From NCBI GenBank assembly GCA_964486935.1, contig CAZAPG010000029.1, positions 1 to 64,000 of the forward strand: 64,000 nt of DNA, in the 5' to 3' direction. The translations under genes were made by a program, and so were the position numbers. The stretch comes from CAZAPG01 sp964486935. Its GTDB lineage: Bacteria; Chloroflexota; Anaerolineae; 4572-78; J111. The notes below the pieces were generated by a model, which saw only the letters and a list, made by a program, of their open reading frames with translations, had not been told where the DNA came from and ran no database searches. This document shows, one piece after another, positions 57,238 to 64,000 of this stretch (positions are counted from its first letter, which is position 1; the number at the start of each line of letters is the position of its first letter).

Positions 57238-60204
57238 ATGGTCGATGTTTTTATCTCGTACTCTCGTAAAGATAAGGATTTTGTGCAGAAATTACACGAA
57301 GCCCTGCTTGAGCACGGGCGTAAGGTGTGGGTAGATTGGGAAGACATTCCCCTGGCCGTAGATTGGCGCGCCGAAATACGCCAGGGCATTGAAACCGCCC
57401 ATGCCATCGCCTTTATTATTAGCCCCGATTTTCTCAACTCAATTGAATGCAGCATCGAGTTAGAGCTGGCCGAAGAATTCAGCAAGCGGTTAATTCCTGT
57501 TTTCCACCGAGAGGTTGAAGTTGATCTGGTTCCGCCCTCGCTCAGGGCGCTCAACTGGATATATTTTCGTGAAAACGATGACTTTGCAAAATCGTTACAG
57601 GGTTTTAATTCAACTATAGATACCGACCCCGACTGGATTAAGGCTCACACCCGGCTAACCCAACGCGCCCTGGAGTGGGAGTCAAAAGCGCACAAAGACA
57701 GCCTGCTTCTGCGTGGCGATGACCTGACCGAAGCCGAACAGATGCTCAGCCAAACCAAAAAAGAGCCAAAATTGAGCGAGGCGGTCGGTCAATACGTTAT
57801 CGCCAGCCGCAAAAGCGCCACCCATCGCCAGCGAAATACCCTGTTAGCTGTAACTATTGGCCTGGTTGTTGCCGTTATTCTGGCTATTGTAGCGGTTTAC
57901 AACTACTTTGTGGCCGAGCAAGAGCGCGCCCTGGCCTTTTCCCGCGAGCTGACGGCCTCTGCCCAAACCAATCTGATGGTAGACCCGGAACTGAGCACGC
58001 TGTTAGCTTTGCAAGCCCTTGATATTAGCCAGACTCCGGCGGCGCAAACCCTGCTGGGGCAAAGCGCACAGGCACTAAATACTAAAATGCTGCTGGCCGG
58101 CCACACAAATGACATTTATCCGGTGGCCTTTAGCCCGGATGGTTCCCGGTTGCTAACCTTTAGTTTGGATGGCACAGCTAGGGTTTGGGATGCCGCCTCT
58201 GGCAACGAGTTACAGACTATCACCTATCAAAATTCTTCCTGGGAGGCCGCTTTTAGCCCCAACGCTGCCCTGCTGGCTATTGTTGTTGCCGGCGACAACC
58301 AGGATGAAATCGAGGTGTGGGATGTTGCCTCCGGCGAAGTGTTGCTAACCATTCCACTTGACGCATTCGTAAATAATGTGGTTTTCAGTTCCGATAATAC
58401 TCAACTGGCCGCCGCTACCGGCCAATTCATTACCATCTTCAATCTGCCCTCTGGCGAGGAGGCGCTAACCATTCCGCTTGGCGCCGAGCAAATTGCCTTT
58501 AGCCCGGATAATGCCGCCATCGCCACCACGTTTGAGCAAACCCTGACCTTGAGCAACGCCAACAACGGCCAGGAACTATTAAACATTTCTGCGGCCAGCC
58601 TTAAAGGAACCAATAAAATTGTCTTTAGCCCCAATGGGCAACAGTTGGCTACCGCCAACGCCGACAGCAAGACCCGGCTTTGGGACGTTGAAACCGGCGA
58701 CAATATATTAACCTTAATCGGCCATACCGCCGGCTGGGTCAATGATGTTGCCTTCAGTTCCGACGGAAATTTTTTAGCCACTGCCGGTGATGACCGAACC
58801 GTGCGCGTGTGGGATGCCCACAGCGGCAACCAGCTCTTTACCTTTTTGGGACATGCCGACCGGGCCATAAGCGTGGCCTTTAGCCCGGATGGCGCGCAGT
58901 TGTTAAGCGGCAGCGAGGATGACACGGCCAGGTTGTGGCAAACGAGTCGAGATATTCTGTCTGGCCATATCGACTGGGTAGACTGGGCCGCCTACAACGC
59001 CACCGGCGCCCGCCTGCTCACCGGCAGCCTTGATGGCACCGCCAAACTTTGGGACACCTCCACCGGCAAATCGCTCCTTACCCTGCCCAATGTTTACTAC
59101 GATTTCAGCCCGGATGGCGCGCAGTTGGCCTTTTTTAACGAGGATGGCGTCCTGGAGATACGAGATACTGCCACCGGCAAACTCCTGTTCACGCTTGACT
59201 CCGACCCGTTTGTAGCCTTCAGCCCCGATAACAGCCGGTTGGCAACAGCCCTTTTTGATGCTGAAAACCTGCAAGGTGAAATATCTGTTTTAGAGGCTGC
59301 CTCCGGCGACACGCTGCTCACCATCCCTTATGATAAACCGGTTTCATTCATCGACTTCAGCCCCGATGGTAACGGTTTATTCGCCATTAGCGTTGATGAC
59401 CAATCCCTAACCAGCGAGATTGTTCTGTGGGATGCCACCGCTGGCCGGGCGCTGCTAACCATTCCCTATCCCCAGCAGCTTACCTGGGCCAGCTTTAATA
59501 GCGCTGGAACCCGCCTGGGCGCGGCAGACATCAGCTTTTTTGATGAAGAAACCTCCTTTCGAGAAGCTGCGGTTTGGGATGCCGCTTCCGGCCAATTGGT
59601 GTTTACCCTGCCCTTTGACGCCGTCAACAGCATCACCTACAACCGAGACCAAACGCGAGCCGCCTCAGTTCACAACAATACTCTTCAGGTATGGGATGTG
59701 GAATCGGGGCAGGTATTATTTAAGCTACCCGACCAAACCATGGTCGAGCGCGACCGGCTGATGCTCAGCCCCAGTGGCCAATATCTGGCCATGACCAATA
59801 ACAACGCTACCTTGTTGCGGGTTTGGCAGGTTGACACTCAACAAATGGTCATGAGCTACCAGCACCCCGGCCAGATTAACGATATTGATTTTGACCGAGA
59901 CAACACCCGGCTGGCCGCAGGCACGCACGACCGGCTGGCGATTGTGTGGGACATCCAAACGGGCCAGGAACTACTCAGACTCTCCGGCCATACCAATGGT
60001 ATTCTGTTTATTCGCTTCAGCCCCGATGGTCGCCAGTTAGTTACCACCAGCCAGGATGGTACCGCCCGCCTGAACCTGTTGAACCCGGACGAATTACAGC
60101 AAACCGCCCTCTCCCGCTTGAGCCGCTGGTGGACCTCGGAAGAATGCCAGCAATACCTGCGCCGGGATGAATGTCCGCCGGATTTGCGCCCGCGGGCGCA
60201 ATAG
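57238..60204 (+). CDS. TIR domain-transmembrane-WD40 repeat protein
   Basis: The 988-residue protein has an N-terminal TIR domain (1-130): DVFISYSRKDKDFVQ, WVDWEDI, and SPDFLNSIECSIELEL, in which E74 of C-x-x-E is at the position of the catalytic Glu of TIR NAD hydrolases. A helical linker (130-200) leads to one membrane helix (about 203-222, TIGLVVAVILAIVAVYNY). A short helical region with STLLALQALDI follows, then some fourteen WD40-type repeats (about 280-965) with GH..DV.FSPDG and RVWD marks, and a Cys/Arg-rich tail. The TIR faces the cytoplasm, so the propeller would lie outside if there is only one helix. AAGAGGC precedes the ATG. It may be a sensor or a defence effector. Confidence 0.9.
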   Translation: MVDVFISYSRKDKDFVQKLHEALLEHGRKVWVDWEDIPLAVDWRAEIRQGIETAHAIAFIISPDFLNSIECSIELELAEEFSKRLIPVFHREVEVDLVPPSLRALNWIYFRENDDFAKSLQGFNSTIDTDPDWIKAHTRLTQRALEWESKAHKDSLLLRGDDLTEAEQMLSQTKKEPKLSEAVGQYVIASRKSATHRQRNTLLAVTIGLVVAVILAIVAVYNYFVAEQERALAFSRELTASAQTNLMVDPELSTLLALQALDISQTPAAQTLLGQSAQALNTKMLLAGHTNDIYPVAFSPDGSRLLTFSLDGTARVWDAASGNELQTITYQNSSWEAAFSPNAALLAIVVAGDNQDEIEVWDVASGEVLLTIPLDAFVNNVVFSSDNTQLAAATGQFITIFNLPSGEEALTIPLGAEQIAFSPDNAAIATTFEQTLTLSNANNGQELLNISAASLKGTNKIVFSPNGQQLATANADSKTRLWDVETGDNILTLIGHTAGWVNDVAFSSDGNFLATAGDDRTVRVWDAHSGNQLFTFLGHADRAISVAFSPDGAQLLSGSEDDTARLWQTSRDILSGHIDWVDWAAYNATGARLLTGSLDGTAKLWDTSTGKSLLTLPNVYYDFSPDGAQLAFFNEDGVLEIRDTATGKLLFTLDSDPFVAFSPDNSRLATALFDAENLQGEISVLEAASGDTLLTIPYDKPVSFIDFSPDGNGLFAISVDDQSLTSEIVLWDATAGRALLTIPYPQQLTWASFNSAGTRLGAADISFFDEETSFREAAVWDAASGQLVFTLPFDAVNSITYNRDQTRAASVHNNTLQVWDVESGQVLFKLPDQTMVERDRLMLSPSGQYLAMTNNNATLLRVWQVDTQQMVMSYQHPGQINDIDFDRDNTRLAAGTHDRLAIVWDIQTGQELLRLSGHTNGILFIRFSPDGRQLVTTSQDGTARLNLLNPDELQQTALSRLSRWWTSEECQQYLRRDECPPDLRPRAQ

Positions 60205-60212
60205 AGCCGCAA

Positions 60213-60241
60213 TTGACAACTTACCCCACTTGCACTATAAC
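60213..60241 (+). promoter_or_regulatory. Promoter of trmFO
   Basis: A perfect TTGACA (60213-60218), 17 bp, TATAAC (60236-60241). Transcription would start near 60248. Confidence 0.65.
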
Positions 60242-60251
60242 TGTAATGGAT

Positions 60252-61631
60252 ATGCGCCCTAACTATATGTCTACTCAACCGCAGTTGATTGTTGTTGGCG
60301 GTGGGCTGGCCGGTAGCGAAGCCGCCTGGCAGGCCGCCCAACGAGGTATAAAAACCTTTCTATACGAAATGCGCCCGGCGCGACAAACTCCGGCTCACGT
60401 TAGCCACCACCTGGCCGAACTGGTTTGCAGCAACTCTCTGGGCAGCGATTTGCCCGACCGCGCCCCCGGCCTGCTCAAAGCCGAAATTCGCCGGCTCGAC
60501 TCGTTAATTATGCAGGCCGCGGAACGGGCCGCGGTGCCTGCCGGCGGTGCCCTGGCCGTTGACCGGGAAAAATTTGCCGCCGTAGTCACCGCAGGCATCG
60601 AGAGTCACCCTTTAATTGAGGTGCGCCGAGAGGAAGTTACCCAAATTCCCGATGGCCCCACCATCATCGCCACCGGCCCCCTCACCTCCGATGCCCTGGC
60701 CCAACAAATTGCCCGGCTATCGGGCAAGGAATACCTTTACTTTTACGACGCCGTTTCACCCATTGTTGAAGCCGACTCGATCAATATGGACATCGCCTTT
60801 AGGGCCAGCCGCTACGGGCGCGGCGAGCAGGAAGAGGGCGACTACATCAACTGCCCCTTTACCAAAGAGGAGTACGCCGCCTTTGTTACCGCCCTGCGCC
60901 AGGCCGGGCAGATTGAACTGAAGCAGTTTGAAAAAGAAGACGAAAACTTTTTTGAAATGTGCCTGCCGGTTGAAGAACTGGCCCGCCGGGGCGACCAGGC
61001 CCTGGCCTTTGGCCCCATGCGGCCGGTGGGGTTAATTGACCCGCGCACCGGCCGACGGCCTTTTGCGGTGGCGCAACTGAGGCAGGATAATCTGGCCGGA
61101 ACGCTATACAATCTGGTTGGTTTTCAAACCAACTTACGCTGGGGTGAACAGCGGCGAGTTTTTCGTATGATTCCCGGCCTGGAAGACGCCGAGTTTATGC
61201 GCTACGGCATGATGCATCGCAACACTTACATTAACTCGCCCCGGCTGCTGGAGCCAACCCTGCAATGGCACAACCGGCCCGATCTGTTTTTTGCCGGGCA
61301 AATTACCGGCGTTGAGGGCTACGTTGGCAACGCCGCTACCGGCCTGCTGGCGGGTATCAACGCAGCGCGGCTGCTTGATGGTCAACAACCGGTAACGCTG
61401 CCCCCAACCACCATGCTCGGCGCGCTGTGCCATTACGTAACTCACGCCGAACCCAAAGATTTTCAACCGATGAAAGCCAACTTTGGCCTGATGCCGCCGC
61501 TGCCGCGCAAAATTCGCAATAAACAGGCGCGTTACCGGGCCTATGTTGAGCGCGCCCTGGCAGATTTAGAAGCGCTAATTGCGGCAGAGGGGTTGCAAGA
61601 GAGGCTGGCTTCCGCCACAACCGACAAATGA
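60252..61631 (+). CDS. trmFO: Methylenetetrahydrofolate-tRNA (uracil-5-)-methyltransferase TrmFO
   Basis: TrmFO makes the T-loop 5-methyluridine (m5U54) of tRNA with methylenetetrahydrofolate and FAD. The protein opens with the FAD-binding QLIVVGGGLAGSEAAW, then VCSNSLGSD, GGALAVDRE, FYDAVSPIVEADS and GQITGVEGYVGNAATGLLAG, all typical. The C-terminal AQLRQDNLAGTLYNLVGFQT segment is present. About 459 residues from the ATG at 60252, where a strong promoter predicts a nearly leaderless message. ATG at 60267 (MSTQPQ) and a longer frame from 60171 are alternatives, and the latter would overlap the upstream gene. Next in line is a histidine kinase gene 45 bp downstream. Folate use links it loosely to glyA. 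Confidence 0.95.
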   Translation: MRPNYMSTQPQLIVVGGGLAGSEAAWQAAQRGIKTFLYEMRPARQTPAHVSHHLAELVCSNSLGSDLPDRAPGLLKAEIRRLDSLIMQAAERAAVPAGGALAVDREKFAAVVTAGIESHPLIEVRREEVTQIPDGPTIIATGPLTSDALAQQIARLSGKEYLYFYDAVSPIVEADSINMDIAFRASRYGRGEQEEGDYINCPFTKEEYAAFVTALRQAGQIELKQFEKEDENFFEMCLPVEELARRGDQALAFGPMRPVGLIDPRTGRRPFAVAQLRQDNLAGTLYNLVGFQTNLRWGEQRRVFRMIPGLEDAEFMRYGMMHRNTYINSPRLLEPTLQWHNRPDLFFAGQITGVEGYVGNAATGLLAGINAARLLDGQQPVTLPPTTMLGALCHYVTHAEPKDFQPMKANFGLMPPLPRKIRNKQARYRAYVERALADLEALIAAEGLQERLASATTDK

Positions 61632-61676
61632 CAATAACCGAAATCGCCACCGGCCTCATACCATTGGAGCTTAACA

Positions 61677-62966
61677 ATGCAAAGCAAACGGCTGGCCCAG
61701 TGGTTGCAAGACCACACCGACATGCTGGGCAGCATTGATAACCAACAAGACCAGGCGTTTCACCGGGCGTTGTATGAAGGGATGATTGATGTGGCCCTCA
61801 ACAACGAAACGCGCCTGGTTGACTCAGTGCTGGAAAGCGCCGCTGCCCACGCTGTGGCCGCCGGACGCAAATTAACCAACCTGCTTGGCGTCCCTTACCG
61901 GCTGCGGGCGCGTATCTGGCAGCGCATTGGCGAGGAGATTGACCCCGAACCTGCCTTTGTGATGCTAGAGGCGCTGGATGCCATTTTTATGCACATTCTC
62001 CAGGTAATTATTGATACCTATCTGGAAAATACCCAACTGGCCCACGCTGCCCAATCTACCGAAATATCCCGCCTTTACACCGAGTCGGAAAAAAAGGTGA
62101 TGGAATACGCCGCCGAGATGTCTCGGGCCAACCGCGACCTGGCCCGGCTGGAGCAGGCCAAAACCGATTTTATCAGCATTGCCGCCCACGAATTGAAAAC
62201 CCCCCTTACCCTGATTCAGGGGTACGTTAACATTTTGCGCGACCGGGAGATTGACCCGCAGGTCAAGGCAATGGTCGAGGGCATCAATCGCGGCGCGCAG
62301 CGAATGAATGCCATGATTGAAGATATGCTGGATCTGTCGGCCATTGATTTGAAGCAATTGGGTCTGGTGCTGGAAGAGGTCAAGCCCCAAAAAGCCATTG
62401 AACTGGTTCTGGCCCAGCTTCAGCGCGCCTTTGAAGAGCGCCGCCAAACCGTAAAAACCACGGGGCTGGACGCCTTGCCCGGCATCGAAGCCGATGCGCG
62501 GCGGCTACATCAGGTTTTTCGGCAAATTATTATCAATGCCATTAAATACACGCCCGATGGCGGCTGCATCTCCATTAATGGTCAGCAGCCGGAAAGCAGC
62601 CCCACCGGCCGCGAGTCCATTAAAATAATTATTCAGGATACCGGCGTGGGGGTGGCCCCGGAAGACCGGGAAAAAATTTTTGAAAAATTCTATCGCTCCG
62701 GCGACTCGTCGCTGCACTCTACCGGCCAAACCAAATTTATGGGGGCCGGGCCGGGGCTGGGGCTGGCCATTGTCAAAGGACTCATCGAGGCCCACGGCGG
62801 GCGCATTACCGTTGAGAGCCAGGGCTTTGATATGCAAAATTACCCCGGCGCGACCTTTACCATAACGCTGCCGGTTAAGGCTAACCCGCCGGCAGGCATC
62901 AACGTGCAGCGGGTGGGGCCGGCAAATATTAGCGACGCTTTGCAACAGCCTTTGCCCACTAACTAA
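61677..62966 (+). CDS. Cytoplasmic sensor histidine kinase
   Basis: The 429-residue protein has no membrane segment. Residues 1-120 form a helical sensory domain of no family I recognise. A coiled coil (125-160) leads to the dimerisation/phosphoacceptor helix with H171 in SIAAHELKTPLT, and to the ATPase domain: N box IIINAIKYTP, G1 DTGVGVAPED, F box FEKFYRSGDSS and G2 GPGLGLAIVKGLIEAHGG. It should phosphorylate a receiver protein. The nearest stand-alone receivers are far away (550 and 30853). No ribosome site is obvious. It probably shares a message with trmFO upstream. Confidence 0.9.
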   Translation: MQSKRLAQWLQDHTDMLGSIDNQQDQAFHRALYEGMIDVALNNETRLVDSVLESAAAHAVAAGRKLTNLLGVPYRLRARIWQRIGEEIDPEPAFVMLEALDAIFMHILQVIIDTYLENTQLAHAAQSTEISRLYTESEKKVMEYAAEMSRANRDLARLEQAKTDFISIAAHELKTPLTLIQGYVNILRDREIDPQVKAMVEGINRGAQRMNAMIEDMLDLSAIDLKQLGLVLEEVKPQKAIELVLAQLQRAFEERRQTVKTTGLDALPGIEADARRLHQVFRQIIINAIKYTPDGGCISINGQQPESSPTGRESIKIIIQDTGVGVAPEDREKIFEKFYRSGDSSLHSTGQTKFMGAGPGLGLAIVKGLIEAHGGRITVESQGFDMQNYPGATFTITLPVKANPPAGINVQRVGPANISDALQQPLPTN

Positions 62967-62988
62967 TCATCACAATCAAGGAAAAATA

Positions 62989-64000
62989 ATGCAACCAGCC
63001 AAACGCGCTCAAAACCTGCCTGAACTCTTTTTTGCCACAGTTAACAAACGCATCGCGGTTCTGCGCGCTCAGGGCGCAGACATTATCAAGCTTGATGCCG
63101 GCAGCCCCGACCTGCCGCCCGATGCCCGCCTGGTTGACACGCTCAAACGCAGCGCCGATGACCCCACCAGGCACGATTATGGCGGCTATGCCGGCCAACC
63201 TCATCTGCGCCGGGCCATTGTTGACTATTATGGCCGCCGTTTTGGGGTAGAGCTGGATGATAATGAACTGCTGCCCCTTATCGGCTCTAAAGAGGGGCTG
63301 GTCAATATGCACCTGGCCTGGCTTGACCCCGGCGATTTGTCGCTCATTCCCGACCCGTGCTACCCCAGCTACTACTTTGCCCCGATTCTGGCCGGCGGCC
63401 GCACCGAACGATTCGACCTGCTGCCGGAGCGCGGCTGGCTGCCCGATTTCGACTCAATTTCGGCAGAAACGGCCAAAGCCGCCCGCATGCTGTGGCTCAA
63501 CTACCCCAACAACCCCACCGGCGGCACGGCCACCCTGGAATTTTTTGCCGAGGCGGTTGATTTTTGCCGCCGGTACGATATTCTGCTGTGCCACGACGCC
63601 CCCTACTCCGACGTGACCTACGACGGTCACGTGGCCCCCAGCGTGTTGCAGGTTCCGGGCGCCAAAGAGGTAGCGATTGAATTTAACTCGCTTTCAAAAA
63701 CCTACAGCCTGGCCGGCTGGCGGGTCGGTATGGCCGTCGGCTGCGCTACCGCCGTTGAGGCGCTGGCAACGGTTAAAACCCAAATCGACTCCGGCCTGGC
63801 CAAACCCATTCAGGATATGGCCGCCGACGCCCTGACCGGCGACCAAAGCTGGCTGGGGCCGCGCAACGCCATTTACCAGCAGCGCCGGGATATGTGTCTG
63901 GAAACCGTTGGCAGGCTGGGGCTGGAAACTGCCTACCCCAAGGGCGGGCTGTATATCTGGTTCAAAACGCCGCCGGGTTACAACTCGCTGGATTTTCACA
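62989..64000 (+). CDS. Class I aminotransferase, LL-diaminopimelate aminotransferase-like, 3' truncated
   Basis: The gene runs off the right edge after 337 codons. The sequence follows DapL-type aminotransferases: AKRAQNLPELFF at the start, LIGSKEGLVNMHLAWLDPGD, LWLNYPNNPTGG, CHDAPYSDVTYDG and the PLP lysine K237 in SLSKTYSLAGWRVGMAVG. DapL makes LL-diaminopimelate from tetrahydrodipicolinate in one step for lysine and peptidoglycan. The usual LGIGDPDLPTP is KLDAGSPDLPPD here, so the substrate may differ, and an aspartate-type or other aminotransferase is possible. AAGGA precedes the ATG. It lies 22 bp after the histidine kinase gene. Confidence 0.85.
   Translation, partial: MQPAKRAQNLPELFFATVNKRIAVLRAQGADIIKLDAGSPDLPPDARLVDTLKRSADDPTRHDYGGYAGQPHLRRAIVDYYGRRFGVELDDNELLPLIGSKEGLVNMHLAWLDPGDLSLIPDPCYPSYYFAPILAGGRTERFDLLPERGWLPDFDSISAETAKAARMLWLNYPNNPTGGTATLEFFAEAVDFCRRYDILLCHDAPYSDVTYDGHVAPSVLQVPGAKEVAIEFNSLSKTYSLAGWRVGMAVGCATAVEALATVKTQIDSGLAKPIQDMAADALTGDQSWLGPRNAIYQQRRDMCLETVGRLGLETAYPKGGLYIWFKTPPGYNSLDFH

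Noticed and set aside
60171..60251. Longer N-terminus of TrmFO starting at 60171
   Set aside because: It would overlap the TIR-WD40 gene and begin upstream of the strong promoter at 60213-60241. TrmFO proteins have only a short segment before GGGLAG.

Overview
The window is about 55% GC, densely coded on both strands in short operons, and most likely comes from an uncultured member of the Chloroflexota (Anaerolineae-like). This is a judgement from gene content, not a search. The supporting content is a B12-dependent class II ribonucleotide reductase with NrdR, a TadZ/CpaE-like ATPase, paired FHA proteins, M42 peptidases, many GT-C membrane glycosyltransferases, GAF/PP2C and TIR/WD40 signalling proteins, and abundant short dispersed repeats. 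There are no rRNA genes, CRISPR arrays or complete IS elements. One tRNA gene, tRNA-Val(GAC), is present.

Layout. 1-9.3 kb: start of a rhodanese gene behind an attenuator-like leader, a response regulator, serC, a thioesterase/phosphoesterase operon, a pterin dehydratase, an SCP2-like protein, tRNA-Val, glyA, a HAD hydrolase and a membrane-anchored receiver-CpaE protein. 9.6-19 kb: an MrfA-type helicase, nrdR-nrdJ behind a strong promoter with two NrdR boxes and a structured leader, a membrane protein, an acetyltransferase and a B12-binding-type radical SAM protein. 19-28.2 kb: a roadblock protein, a class B penicillin-binding lipoprotein, a 1226-aa GAF/PP2C phosphatase, and an overlapping operon of a P-loop kinase with split aconitase X. 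28.3-41.7 kb: a cell-envelope region with three GT-C glycosyltransferases, an LPG-synthase-type flippase, a GT2 transferase, a tandem FKBP lipoprotein, a phospholipase D-like protein and MurJ. 41.7-46.6 kb: PEP synthase, its regulatory kinase/phosphorylase, a BCAM0308-type zinc protein, a SWIM zinc finger protein and a small unknown protein, apparently controlled by CRP/FNR-type sites. 47-64 kb: a CocE-type hydrolase, a SulP-STAS-cNMP fusion transporter, a beta-sandwich protein, a nucleoside kinase with two M42 peptidases, two FHA proteins, a TIR-TM-WD40 protein, trmFO, a histidine kinase and the start of a DapL-like aminotransferase.

How parts fit. SerC and GlyA make serine and interconvert it with glycine. 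NrdR should repress its own operon with NrdJ. PpsA and its regulator form a reversible pyruvate-to-PEP switch. The 28-42 kb genes look like a polyprenyl-linked glycan and peptidoglycan precursor pathway.

The most interesting regulatory signals are three structured leaders with terminators (rhodanese, nrdR, ppsA), paired operators near ppsA, several apparently leaderless genes, a ~100-bp dispersed repeat family, and repeat insertions kept in frame inside two glycosyltransferase genes. No single locus is clearly a new system. The best candidates are the TIR-TM-WD40 protein, the kinase-aconitase X operon and the PEP synthase/zinc-protein cluster.
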